Assembly (NCBI RefSeq): GCF_000745235.1
Contig: NZ_JQNL01000001.1
Coordinates: forward strand, 4,396,001 to 4,460,000
Length of the DNA stretch: 64,000 nt
Source of the DNA: Luteibacter mycovicinus
GTDB lineage: Bacteria; Pseudomonadota; Gammaproteobacteria; Xanthomonadales; Rhodanobacteraceae
Direction: 5' to 3'
A model generated the notes under the pieces. The model was not told where the DNA came from and made no database searches. It worked only from the letters and a program-made list of their open reading frames with translations. Position 1 is the first letter of the stretch. The number at the start of each line of letters is the position of its first letter. The translations under genes and the position numbers were made by a program. Shown here in pieces: positions 57,701 through 64,000 of the stretch.

Positions 57701-58534
57701 ATGAGGCACCGATAAGGCTTCGCCACCCGTAAGGACGCAGCGCAGCCCGGCAAGATGCGATGCATCGTCATCGACGATCGCGTTGAACAAGGCCGCGGTC
57801 AGCCAGGCCACCTCGGCACCGTGTCGTTCGACGGCGCGCGCGATGCCGCAGCCTGTCGGAACCCGGTCTCCATAAACCACACAGGTGCCGCCGTTCAACA
57901 GCGGCCCGAAGATCTCCAGCGTCGACGCATCGAAACCCAGCGGCGCCGCATGTAGCATTTTCAGGGCGTCGAAGTCGAGATAATGGGACTTCAGCACCAG
58001 CCGAAGAATCGACTCATGCCGGATCTCCACGCCCTTCGGCTTCCCCGTCGACCCCGAGGTAAACATGCAATAAGCCAGCGAGCTCTCCTGCAAGAGCGCG
58101 CCCCGCGCGCGACCGATAGCCGAGCCACCCACAAGATCCCCCAAACCGAACACCGCAACCTCATCCAGCCCCGGCACTCCGGGCCGATCCGCGATCACGG
58201 CGGCGACGTCCGCGTCCGTCAGCGCGAAGCGAATGCGATCCTCCGGCCACGAACCATCGATCGGCAGGTAGGCCGCACCCGCCTTCAACACGCCAAGGAT
58301 CGCAACGATCGCTTCCGCCGATCGCTCCATCAGTAACGCGACATAGCTCCCGGATTCAACGCCGGCGGATCTCAGCCCGGCGGCGACCCGATCGCTTTGC
58401 TCGTTCAGTTCGGCATAACTCAGGCTCAGTTCGTCGGAAGCGACGGCTAGATGTTGCGGATAGAGCGCGGCAATACGCACGAAGCGCGCATGTACCGTGG
58501 TATCGGGAGTATCGGGGAAAATCGCATCATTCAT
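51758..58534 (-). CDS. Hybrid NRPS-PKS with aminotransferase, A-T-KS-AT-T-AMT
   Basis: A 2258-residue megasynthase. Approximate residues: A 20-500 ([11 protein letters not shown] near 156, [14 protein letters not shown] near 293), T1 530-600 ([11 protein letters not shown]), KS 610-1035 (TACSTS near 788, [18 protein letters not shown]), AT 1130-1430 ([11 protein letters not shown] near 1226; HAFH, pointing to malonyl-CoA), T2 near 1592 (GLDSLSL) and a class III PLP aminotransferase 1800-2230 ([13 protein letters not shown], Lys near 2043). Hand alignment of the A pocket gives residues close to Val codes (D-A-L-W-V-T-G-T-F-K), low confidence. Inferred product: an amino acid extended by one malonyl unit whose beta-keto group is aminated. 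No KR, DH, ER or TE. The ATG at 58534 is used; ATGs at 58540 and 58630 are in frame. Five REP-like palindromes fall inside. Confidence 0.93.
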   Translation of the reverse strand: MNDAIFPDTPDTTVHARFVRIAALYPQHLAVASDELSLSYAELNEQSDRVAAGLRSAGVESGSYVALLMERSAEAIVAILGVLKAGAAYLPIDGSWPEDRIRFALTDADVAAVIADRPGVPGLDEVAVFGLGDLVGGSAIGRARGALLQESSLAYCMFTSGSTGKPKGVEIRHESILRLVLKSHYLDFDALKMLHAAPLGFDASTLEIFGPLLNGGTCVVYGDRVPTGCGIARAVERHGAEVAWLTAALFNAIVDDDASHLAGLRCVLTGGEALSVPHVRRALAALPATTLINGYGPTECTTFATTYRIPRDLPGDAGAIPIGRAIGETSLHVWNEQGEPVADGDIGELYIGGSGVASGYLNRPELTAERFVSSKHGTLYRTGDLVRFLPDGNLAFIGRADGQVKIRGYRIECGEVEFALRALPGVANAAVVAREDEPGDRRLVAYYVMGGDRISDREQARSYQSQDEGIAARALRDELSVLLPAYMIPTAWVRMDALPINGNGKLDRHALPAPDRSRPELAATFVAPRGDVERALCDLFAATLGVERVGRDDNFFDLGGNSLLATRVMTRIHNELSAVPTLVGFFAEPTPAAVAAVIGGRTSRHALSSRLASGTSTAGEPVAIIAMAGRFPGAPDVESFWDNLCEGRETIRFFAPDELDAAIPASERDDPGYVRARGVLDGVSDFDASFFGMSPREAELTDPQQRLFMELCWECMERAGYVPDGQEAPVGIFGGMHNATYFQKHISGRPDLVEKLGAFQVMLGNEKDYVASRVAHKLNLTGPAISLNTACSTSLVAIVQAFDALRAGRCAMALAGGSSIACPPNSGYLAQEGSMLSPDGHTRTFDVNAQGTVFSDGAAVVLLKRLSDAVRDGDPIYATIRGAAVNNDGAVKASFTAPNAAGQAAVITMALNDAGVAARDISYIEAHGTATPLGDPIEIEGLTEAFRQTTNDTGFCAIGSLKSNVGHLVMAAGAAGVIKTALALSERRLPPSLHFTAPNPRLNLAASPFIVNDTLRPWQSAGPLLAGVSSFGVGGTNAHVILGEAPARAPSDAATGPQLLTLSARTPAALAAAAARLADHIAMHPDSNLADTAWTLASGRKSFGQRTHVVAVSHGEAEAQLRDVAAAAICRTSSDPSPGVVFLFPGQGSQYAGMGRELHATEPVFRAALDEVTCALRDELGFDLRERMFDDDADALKATALTQPATFALEYALARLWMSLGVHPVALIGHSVGEFTAAALAGVMPLAEAARLVARRGRMMQALPAGSMLSVRLGAAELRARLPGTLSLAAENAPNASVVSGPSGEIEAFRAGLDVEGIACRLLHTSHAFHSGMMDPVLDAFRAEVAAVPLSSPTIAIVSTLTGVPLTDAEATSPDYWTRHLRESVRFSPALLHALEDTSAAFLEVGPRPSLAVLGRQHAQARGRTIVPSLGDGPSDERAALLGAAGALWSAGVTVAVAALDHRAQRRRVRLPTYPFERKRHWVEARVAASVTAIAAGVSLSQVAAGMAGIAQPSDAPPPVGARPARDPDTTSPDQSDHHDIVSPQSLELSMPNSPVSARPQRLVSELLALFEDVSGAELEGVDRASNFVELGLDSLSLTQVALQLQKTYALKITFRELMDGCSSFESLAAHIDRLLPAEVVAAPDAMAVAGASAAGDGSGGNLAGFAGSPAGLAPTGAAALSSTGAGLVQDIIAQQMQIMREQLALLAGTAGPVAGPPPAPGRAQAPTEATVAANDGEEAALAHTTYDVRKAFGAIARIHHGGTDLSARQRARLDAFMRRYIERTKASKAYTEVHRPHLADPRVVNGFRPLLKEIIYQIVIERSKGANVWDLDGNRYVDALNGFGMNLFGWQPDFVLDTVRKQLDEGYEIGPQHPLAGIVAKQVCDLTGFDRAALCNTGSEAVMGCVRVARTVTGRDTLVIFTGSYHGIFDEVIVRGTKKLKSVPAAPGILRNTSEHVLVLDYGTPESLRIIRERAHDIAAVLVEPVQSRRPDFQPVEFLQELRAITEEAGSLLIFDEVVTGFRAHPRGAQAVLGIDADMASYGKVVGGGFPIGVIAGKRRFMDALDGGHWQFGDDSTPTVGVTYFAGTFVRHPLALAAAHAVLTHLTKEGGQLQATLNAKVAAMVGELNAFCASVGAPVHVVHFASVWKTTFTEDHPLQDLLFAMMRSRGIHILDNFPCFFTTAHGEADFAAIATALRESILEMQEAEFLPRRRETASFDAERPPIAGARLGKDPEGRPAWFVPNPDAPGKYLRVTA
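53508..53587. repeat. Inverted pair of REP-like palindromes (REPIN-like) inside the megasynthase gene
   Basis: One copy (53508-53532, + strand) reads GTAGGAGC then CAGC-CCC-GCTG then GCGATCC. The second (53564-53587, minus strand) reads GCAGGAGC then CAGC-GCG-GCTG then GCGAC. The inverted pair with a 31-bp spacer is a REPIN layout. It is translated in frame as the Gly/Ala-rich linker [20 protein letters not shown] between the last T domain and the aminotransferase. Confidence 0.65.
53953..53977 (-). repeat. REP-like palindrome in the AT-T linker
   Basis: On the minus strand it reads GTAGGAGC then GCGC-CCC-GCGC and GCGACC. It is translated as VGARPARDP in the disordered linker between the acyltransferase and the second carrier domain of the megasynthase. 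Confidence 0.65.
57146..57169 (+). repeat. REP-like palindrome in the A-domain C-terminal subdomain
   Basis: The plus strand reads GTAGGAGC then GAGC-CT-GCTC then GCGATC. Its complement encodes DREQARSY within an extra loop between VAYYVMGG and the [15 protein letters not shown] segment of the first adenylation domain, a place where most A domains have no insertion of this length. Confidence 0.65.
58090..58115 (+). repeat. Diverged REP-like palindrome just upstream of the A3 motif
   Basis: The plus strand reads GCAAGAGC then GCGC-CCC-GCGC and GCGACCG, differing from the REP at 53953 mainly at two bases of the head. The complement encodes [10 protein letters not shown], directly before [13 protein letters not shown] in the first adenylation domain. 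Confidence 0.5.
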
Positions 58535-58851
58535 GACCATGCCCTGCGCAGGTGGACGTCCGGCGCAATGGCATAGGCCGAACGGCCAGGGTCGAAGTGG
58601 TACGGCCGGCCTTGCCGGCTGGCGTGCCACCTTGCATCCCTTTTCCCCTCGTGCTCCACGCCATCCTGTCGGCCTTCATGCGATCCCCCGTGAACTACCG
58701 CAGGGCCAGAGGCACCTGCATTCGCGAGATCATTTATAGGCTTTGGAAAGCGCGGGGCCTATACAACCAGCGTGCTAGCCGGGTGAGGCATTTGGCCGAT
58801 AAGCCAATGAAGACAACCCTCCGTATGGGCGGGTTGTCCTGGTCTTGTCGA
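58535..58851. other. Leader region of the 23-kb biosynthetic operon
   Basis: A 317-bp stretch without a gene. On the minus strand it contains a -10-like TATAAA (58733-58738) within an inverted repeat, TATAGGC (58735-58741) and GCCTATA (58757-58763), separated by 15 bp. A convincing -35 was not found. The roughly 200 bp between this site and the first codon would be a long leader. A hairpin for the upstream gene lies at 58813-58839. Confidence 0.4.
58813..58839 (-). terminator. Hairpin downstream of the Ig-like repeat gene
   Basis: GACAACCC (58813-58820) pairs with GGGTTGTC (58832-58839), an 8-bp stem with an 11-nt loop starting 12 bp after the stop codon. On the minus strand it is followed by TTCATT, a weak T-rich tail. 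It probably separates the repeat-protein operon from the megasynthase operon. Confidence 0.55.
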
Positions 58852-61791
58852 TCACCTTTTGAACTTGAAGAAGTCCACGTGGATCGAGTCCTTGCAGACA
58901 ATTTCTATCCACTTGACCTTCTTCCCGGCAACGACGTCATTTCTCACTTCGGCGTACTGGCCGTTGCCGCTTCCCGCGTTGAGCGTCTTTTTTCCGCCGA
59001 TGATGCTGCTCGATGCATCCTGAAACGAGATGTACACCGGATCGTCCATCGAACTGACCGCGAAGCGCACTTCCGTCCATTCCTCGAACAAGTTGAAGAG
59101 GACGGTTTTTAAGATAAGCTCGTTGTTTGTCGGGTGTCCGATCCAGAGGATGTCGCCCTTGTAGTAGTCGTCGAGGCCAGCGCCAGAGTAGGGCTTGACG
59201 CCGATGAACTGCTCTTTCTCGACATGGTGGTTCCTGTCGAACATGACGTGGAACACTTTGTCGAACTTGAGTTGGTCTTTCGTCTCGGACGATACGCTTC
59301 GCGTTTGCTCGCCGTCGAAATCGAACGTCGCATCCCACTGATCGCCTCCTGGCGTGACGAACACGCTGAGCGGCGCGGAGACAGGTAAAGTGGTACCGCC
59401 GCGCGTGACGGTGTACGTGCTCACCACGGTCCTGCCGCGCTCCGCCGCGATCATGGCGGCGGTGATCTTAAACGGATCCAGGGCCGGCGAGGCCGTCTTT
59501 GTCGGCAAGGCGTGGGTACCGAATGACGCTGCGACGCTGTCACCGCTCAGCAAGGGCGCGGTGGGCGGGACCTCCAGGTCTGCGGACGTTCTGTTGCCGT
59601 CGAGCCGCGACGCGATGGCCTGCGGAATGATCGGCGCCGGGAAGGCCGGTGGCGCGACCGTGGCACGAACCGTGTAGGCGAGCGAGGTGAATTTTCGTGC
59701 CGTCGCCTGCGCGCCGCCATCGAAGGCGACTTCCAGTGTGAGGACGAGCGGTGTCTGGTCGGAGAGGGTGTTCAGCCACAGGCGCGGCAGCGGCTCCGAG
59801 AACGCGCTCCCGCCGGTGACCGGTTTGGCCGTGGCAATGACTTGCGAACTGTTTGCCGTCGACGCCGTAAGCCAGTACAGCTGCCCAGTGGCCATCAATG
59901 GCCATTTAGGTACGTCGATCGTCGCGTCGCCGACGAACTGGTTGAGATCGAGGACGCTGGTACCTAGCGCTTGCCGGATGACCGGCTTGCCGACGCGCGG
60001 GTCGTTCGGCTGGAAGTCGATCACGTTGAAGTTTGCGATCGGCGAGGACTTCGCTGCGCCGCCGGCCTTGGGCGTGACGCTGTATTGCACAGTGATCGCA
60101 TGGGCCAGGTTCTTCGCCACGACCGCCGGCCCGATGTCGATCTTCATGCCTGACGGGTTGCCGGTTTGCGCGGCGGCGGTCTCCTGCCCACCTGGACCCG
60201 CCACAGTCATGATCACATCGTCGCTCGCGCGGATATCGGAGGACGCCGGAATGGAGGCGGTGATTCCGTTGGGCGCCGCGGGCGGATCGATCTGATTAGC
60301 GACCGCTTCGACGATGCCGGGAAGGGGAAGGTTCGGCACCGCAGGGGGCAGGATGCCGAATGGATAGGGAAGCGACGTCGCGGAGTAGTTGGGCCCGGTT
60401 ACCGTATAGGTCGCCGTGGCAGGCGAGCCGGCGTTCGGCGCGATGAACGCCGTTCCCGTCAGCGTGAATTCAGGGGGTTTCGACGGATCGCTCATGGCTT
60501 TGGAATCTGTGAACGGCACAGGCGCGGCGATATTGGCGGTGACCCGGTCGCCCCTTGTCTGCGGCGGAATGACCAGGTGGGCGACGCCAAGTTCGGCGGG
60601 AATCGTGTAGTTGATCGCCTCATCCACCTTAGGAGCGGGTAGCTCGCTGCCGATGACACGCAGATCCCTGCGTTTCGACTGAACCGGCGTGTCCCCGGGA
60701 TTGGTCCGCTTGTACGCGACACTGGCCTTGCCGCCGCCGGCCGTGCCGCCTAGCGCTGCGACTTCGGCATTCGGGATGATGAATTCAGGTACCTGGTAGT
60801 CGTAGGTGAGCAACTGGGGCGGCGGTGAATAAGGGCGGGGCGTGGTCCCGTCTTCCGCCACGCCCGTCCATGTCACGGTGATGCTCGCGCCCTTCAGGCC
60901 GCCGTTGTTGACAGGCTGGACGGTAACGTCACCGGTACCCAGCTTGCCCAGGTCGATAACCGTCTGATCGATGTCGGCTTCCTCCACGCGAGGCGCGGGC
61001 AGCGCACCCGGATCGGGCAGGGGCACCTGCACCTGCTTATGCGGCGCCCACTTCGAACTGTTGGTCACGCGGTCTAGGATGCGGTACGTGACGGTCGCCG
61101 GACCCTCGCCGACCTGCCTGATCTCGTCCTCGGGTATATCTATTTCGACCGACGGCGCCGTCGCGTCCGCTGACGACACCGTGATCTCATGCCAGAAGCC
61201 ATGCCACGAAGCCGTGACCCTGTCGCCTGCTTCGATGTTGAGGTACCTGGCCACGACGACGCGCACGTTGCTCAGGTCCGCCCCGAGCGGCCAGGGGAGG
61301 ACTTCCGGCGGTTTCAGTCCCTCATTGATGGTTTCGGTGCTCGGGTCGGGGTCGAGGCCGCCCGGGACGCTCAGTTTGACTTCGACCGAAAGGGAAGGCG
61401 AGTAAACCACCGTGCCCGATGCGCCCACATTTTCGTGCACTACATCGTAGATGCCTGCGCCGATGGCATGGATGGCCGAAGCACGAACGGTGACCGGAAT
61501 GGCCTTGCCGTTGTCCTCGGCGTTAATGAGTCGGCTCCCGACGACCGGTCCCGTCGTGCCGCCCCAGCGGATACGGGCGATGTCTCCATCGGCGAAGCCA
61601 TCCCACGGGCCGACGATCACGCCAATGCTTCCCGCGGCGTTAGGGCCCACAAGGTCGTACCCGAGACCGCCGTTGGCGTCGACCTCGTGAATGAGCGGGG
61701 GCGGGAGCGCCGCATCTGGCACGATTGTGTCTGTGGCGGCGCCACCGTCGGCGAGCGGCGGTGAATCCGGGCGTTCGTGTTCGGTTTGCAT
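58852..61791 (-). CDS. Large Ig-like repeat protein without signal peptide
   Basis: A 979-residue protein. The ATG at 61791 has a strong GGAGG four bases upstream; an open extension to 61845 is discounted. The body contains about seven beta-rich repeats of roughly 100-115 residues. Each opens with a variant of LPAPRVEEA (LPPPLIHEV, LKPPEVLPW, LPAPKVDEA, LPLPGIVEA, VGKPVIRQA, FPAPIIPQA) and carries a GDxVxxxW-like strand. The last 160 residues form a different domain ending WIEIVCKDSIHVDFFKFKR, possibly a jelly-roll binding module. No signal peptide, LPXTG or autotransporter domain is seen, so location is unknown. Similar repeat proteins of unknown function occur in Pseudomonas and Burkholderia. 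Confidence 0.75.
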   Translation of the reverse strand: MQTEHERPDSPPLADGGAATDTIVPDAALPPPLIHEVDANGGLGYDLVGPNAAGSIGVIVGPWDGFADGDIARIRWGGTTGPVVGSRLINAEDNGKAIPVTVRASAIHAIGAGIYDVVHENVGASGTVVYSPSLSVEVKLSVPGGLDPDPSTETINEGLKPPEVLPWPLGADLSNVRVVVARYLNIEAGDRVTASWHGFWHEITVSSADATAPSVEIDIPEDEIRQVGEGPATVTYRILDRVTNSSKWAPHKQVQVPLPDPGALPAPRVEEADIDQTVIDLGKLGTGDVTVQPVNNGGLKGASITVTWTGVAEDGTTPRPYSPPPQLLTYDYQVPEFIIPNAEVAALGGTAGGGKASVAYKRTNPGDTPVQSKRRDLRVIGSELPAPKVDEAINYTIPAELGVAHLVIPPQTRGDRVTANIAAPVPFTDSKAMSDPSKPPEFTLTGTAFIAPNAGSPATATYTVTGPNYSATSLPYPFGILPPAVPNLPLPGIVEAVANQIDPPAAPNGITASIPASSDIRASDDVIMTVAGPGGQETAAAQTGNPSGMKIDIGPAVVAKNLAHAITVQYSVTPKAGGAAKSSPIANFNVIDFQPNDPRVGKPVIRQALGTSVLDLNQFVGDATIDVPKWPLMATGQLYWLTASTANSSQVIATAKPVTGGSAFSEPLPRLWLNTLSDQTPLVLTLEVAFDGGAQATARKFTSLAYTVRATVAPPAFPAPIIPQAIASRLDGNRTSADLEVPPTAPLLSGDSVAASFGTHALPTKTASPALDPFKITAAMIAAERGRTVVSTYTVTRGGTTLPVSAPLSVFVTPGGDQWDATFDFDGEQTRSVSSETKDQLKFDKVFHVMFDRNHHVEKEQFIGVKPYSGAGLDDYYKGDILWIGHPTNNELILKTVLFNLFEEWTEVRFAVSSMDDPVYISFQDASSSIIGGKKTLNAGSGNGQYAEVRNDVVAGKKVKWIEIVCKDSIHVDFFKFKR

Positions 61792-61825
61792 GGAACCTCC
61801 TTGATCCACCGTCGCTCGTAACGCA

Positions 61826-63916
61826 TCAGTTTCCCGTGCGTACATCCATCAGCACGTTGTCCTGAACGGCCTCTACCGTGCCGGCCTGGTTTTCGATCGT
61901 ATAGTCGAAATAACCGTGACCGAAATTGACGGGCAGAAGAACGCCCGGGACGAGCAGGATGTCGACGAAAGCACGCTTCTCCGTGATCGGTTTTGCCGGT
62001 GGCTTGGGAAGCGAACTGTCGTCCCTTTCGACGAGATCGTTCTTTGTAATGATGTGCGATCCGCTGGCGCTTGTCGGCTGTCCCGGCGGTTCGAAGTCCG
62101 GCGTTCCCACGAATTTCCACGTGATGGTATCGCCTTCGCCGACATTGGTCTGGTCCAGGCGAATGCGTACGAGTGTCCCGTTTCGGGCGTCGTCGATGTT
62201 GATGCCATAGGCCCGCCTGCCCGCTGCATTCACGAAGGTGGCGGCATAGAGCGTGCCTCCTCCGGGCAGTTCGCCGGCGGTCTTGATGGTGATGGCCCGC
62301 GACGGGGAGAACGCCGGGATATCCTCGCCGCTCTCCAGTTTGCGGGTCGCACCGTAATAAAACTGGTGCGCGCCGGAATGGCTCTGGAGGTCGGCACTCT
62401 GAACCGTGATCTTGAGATCGGCAGCCTTGGTGACGTCGTCGCCGGTAACCTTGTATGCGGCACCCACGGCGCCGCCGTCTTCGGCATCGATGTAGAGCTG
62501 AATGACATCGTCTTCCTTGAACGCTGCAACCGGCGTAGCGGAAAGGTCGAACCAGGGCACGATGCCGGTAGCGTCCTTCTCGGCATCGTCCGCCGGAAGA
62601 TCGTTGTCCGCGCCGCTCTCACCCCGGAGGGTAGGCCGTTGCAGATTCTCGTTCGGATTGGCAGGCAGACCTGGATCCGGGTTCGGCAGCGGGTCAGGAT
62701 TGGGGTCGGGATTGCCGGGCAATGAAAGATCGAAGTCAACCGGTTTGATCTCGGACGGACTCGACAGACCGCTTCGCATGACCTGATAACGGACATCGGC
62801 CGTGAAAATCGGTGCGGGCGGGCTGCCGTCGTTGGTGGACGGAAACAGCAGCGTGTAAGGGAAACCCAGCTCGAGTAGCGGATCGTTGTCGATGTCTGAA
62901 GCCTTCAGCGGGCTGGTGACGACGCTTTGGTCGCCGACACTGACGATGAAGTAATCGCCTTCCTTAGGCGTTGGCGTGTACCTGGGAATCTGAATCACCA
63001 TGGCGGGTCGAGCGTCAAGATCGGTGATCAGCTTGTCTTCTTCGGGGTCGAAGCGGGGGATCAGCGGTGCCGGAATGGTCTCAGGAGCGTCCCTGATCAG
63101 CATGTTGACCGGGGTTCCCGGAGCCGGCCCGTGTTGATTGCCGACGTCGTCCGTCGCGGCATAGTAAAAATCGACAATACCGGCCCCATCGACCTTCTCG
63201 AGTACCGTGCGGTCGTAGGTGACCTTCGTGCCACCGCTTTTACTCGTGGTGACGACGGTTCCGGCGTCAATCTGAATGCCGTCACTACGAAGCTTCATGA
63301 AGAGGTTGATGGTGTCGCCTTTCTCCTGGAATTCGTAGCTGGGGATCGTACCTTCGAGCACACCACCGAGCTGACCGAGCAACTTGGCGAGGGTCAGGCC
63401 GTTATTGTCGATGTCCTCGTCGAAATCGATCGCCGGCGGCAGATCGCCGCCCGGTGGCTGCTTGTCGAAGATGGGCGAAACGAACTTGTAGTAGTACTTG
63501 ATACCGAGCAGGGTTTCGATCTGCATGCGAAGGGGAACCGTTTGTACGGTTCCCTCAGCGATCGCAGCCATAAAAGCCACCGGCACATGCAACTCGATCG
63601 TCGGGGGGTACGGTGGACTCGAAGGAAGTTCGAACGAATCAAGCTCCGTCTCGCCGTACATCAGACTGTAAAGGTCGTTTGGCTTCGAGTTGGTCCAGGT
63701 CTCGCAGGTAACCAGAAGAGGAGACAGCATCTTTGTGCGCGGAATCTTATCGTTCGGTAACGCGTCGGGCACCAGAGTGGGCAGGCCGATGTTTTCGTCC
63801 TGGGGCGAAGCGGCGGCGATACCAGCCACGGCATGATTGCCGATGGAAGGCTGGGCGGTAGTGTCGAGCATAAGCTGTGCGCGACGCGGAGGGTTTGCGG
63901 TGGGCTTTCCTTGCAT
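61826..63916 (-). CDS. Ig-like repeat protein, partner of the downstream repeat protein
   Basis: A 696-residue protein. AGGAG lies nine bases before the ATG at 63916. It has beta-rich segments of the same style as the next gene (IPAPLIPRFDPEEDKLITDL; a GEGDTITWKFVG strand) and a Pro/Asn/Asp-rich linker with NPDPNPDPLPNPDPGLPANP near the middle. There is no signal peptide or transmembrane helix. The downstream repeat gene begins 34 bp after its stop, so the two are probably co-transcribed. The function is unknown; extracellular binding is a guess based on the fold. Confidence 0.75.
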   Translation of the reverse strand: MQGKPTANPPRRAQLMLDTTAQPSIGNHAVAGIAAASPQDENIGLPTLVPDALPNDKIPRTKMLSPLLVTCETWTNSKPNDLYSLMYGETELDSFELPSSPPYPPTIELHVPVAFMAAIAEGTVQTVPLRMQIETLLGIKYYYKFVSPIFDKQPPGGDLPPAIDFDEDIDNNGLTLAKLLGQLGGVLEGTIPSYEFQEKGDTINLFMKLRSDGIQIDAGTVVTTSKSGGTKVTYDRTVLEKVDGAGIVDFYYAATDDVGNQHGPAPGTPVNMLIRDAPETIPAPLIPRFDPEEDKLITDLDARPAMVIQIPRYTPTPKEGDYFIVSVGDQSVVTSPLKASDIDNDPLLELGFPYTLLFPSTNDGSPPAPIFTADVRYQVMRSGLSSPSEIKPVDFDLSLPGNPDPNPDPLPNPDPGLPANPNENLQRPTLRGESGADNDLPADDAEKDATGIVPWFDLSATPVAAFKEDDVIQLYIDAEDGGAVGAAYKVTGDDVTKAADLKITVQSADLQSHSGAHQFYYGATRKLESGEDIPAFSPSRAITIKTAGELPGGGTLYAATFVNAAGRRAYGINIDDARNGTLVRIRLDQTNVGEGDTITWKFVGTPDFEPPGQPTSASGSHIITKNDLVERDDSSLPKPPAKPITEKRAFVDILLVPGVLLPVNFGHGYFDYTIENQAGTVEAVQDNVLMDVRTGN

Positions 63917-64000
63917 GTTGTATCACTCCTGTGAATGGCGCGGCTTCGATGCTACTCGCCCGTATAGTGCTGCTTCGATAGTCCGGACGTCGTAGGCGCG
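63917..64000. other. Upstream region of the repeat-protein operon (window edge)
   Basis: The last 84 bp hold the ribosome-binding site for the gene at 63916 and presumably part of its promoter. A TATACG-like hexamer is present on the minus strand, but no convincing -35 partner was found. Confidence 0.3.

Noticed and set aside
1..64000. tRNA, rRNA, CRISPR arrays, insertion sequences or phage genes
   Set aside because: No transposase or integrase-like protein, direct-repeat array or tRNA-like cloverleaf was recognised on reading either strand; a dedicated scan was not possible.

Overview
The window is about 64 kb of high-GC (roughly 65%) DNA from a gammaproteobacterium. The mix of genes (gum/XrtA-type polysaccharide export genes, feoAB with a small Cys-rich partner, metNIQ, czcCBA) and many short palindromes beginning GTAGGAGC point to the Xanthomonadales, probably Rhodanobacteraceae such as Luteibacter or Dyella. 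This is inferred from gene content only. I found no rRNA, tRNA, CRISPR array, phage or insertion sequence.

Region 1 (1-17.8 kb) is mostly housekeeping. It holds an Old Yellow Enzyme fragment, a dicarboxylate/amino-acid symporter, a c-type cytochrome, a thioredoxin coupled to pncB, the methionine importer metNIQ, a glutathione peroxidase, a PBP4-type D,D-carboxypeptidase and a methylglutaconyl-CoA hydratase-like enzyme. These are followed by feoA-feoB-cysteine-rich protein behind a Fur-like palindrome, a phospholipase-D-family gene with an apparent frameshift, ispG, an aldo/keto reductase, small secreted proteins and a DUF218 protein.

Region 2 (17.9-29.2 kb, + strand) is a tight ten-gene exopolysaccharide operon: outer-membrane export protein, chain-length regulator, degenerate tyrosine-kinase partner, outer-membrane barrel, two alpha/beta-hydrolase-fold proteins with abnormal nucleophile elbows, galE, a secreted RIFT-barrel/alpha-toroid protein, a Wzx flippase and a FemAB-like transferase. 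Region 3 (29.3-35.1 kb, - strand) is a czcCBA heavy-metal efflux operon with a small Cys/His-rich secreted protein upstream.

Region 4 (35.2-58.5 kb, - strand) is the most interesting part. It is an eleven-gene, 23-kb run in which nearly every stop overlaps the next start. It begins with a hybrid A-T-KS-AT-T-aminotransferase megasynthase and a C-A-T-C-A*-T peptide synthetase whose last adenylation domain looks dead and which has no thioesterase. It continues with a GT2 glycosyltransferase, a NodB deacetylase, an O-antigen ligase/polymerase, a CapK/PaaK-like adenylate-forming enzyme, three more glycosyl-transfer genes, a second deacetylase and a membrane-anchored protein of unknown function. 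Regions 2 and 4 are complementary: export, flippase and chain-length control are in one, and polymerase, glycosyltransferases and deacetylases are in the other. I infer one Wzx/Wzy exopolysaccharide locus that also makes a short polyketide-peptide containing a beta-amino acid, which may decorate the polymer or be made alongside it. No initiating phosphoglycosyltransferase is in view.

Region 5 (58.9-63.9 kb, - strand) encodes two large proteins built from Ig-like repeats and lacking signal peptides. A recurrent oddity is that REP palindromes, normally extragenic, lie inside coding sequences, including five in the hybrid megasynthase gene.
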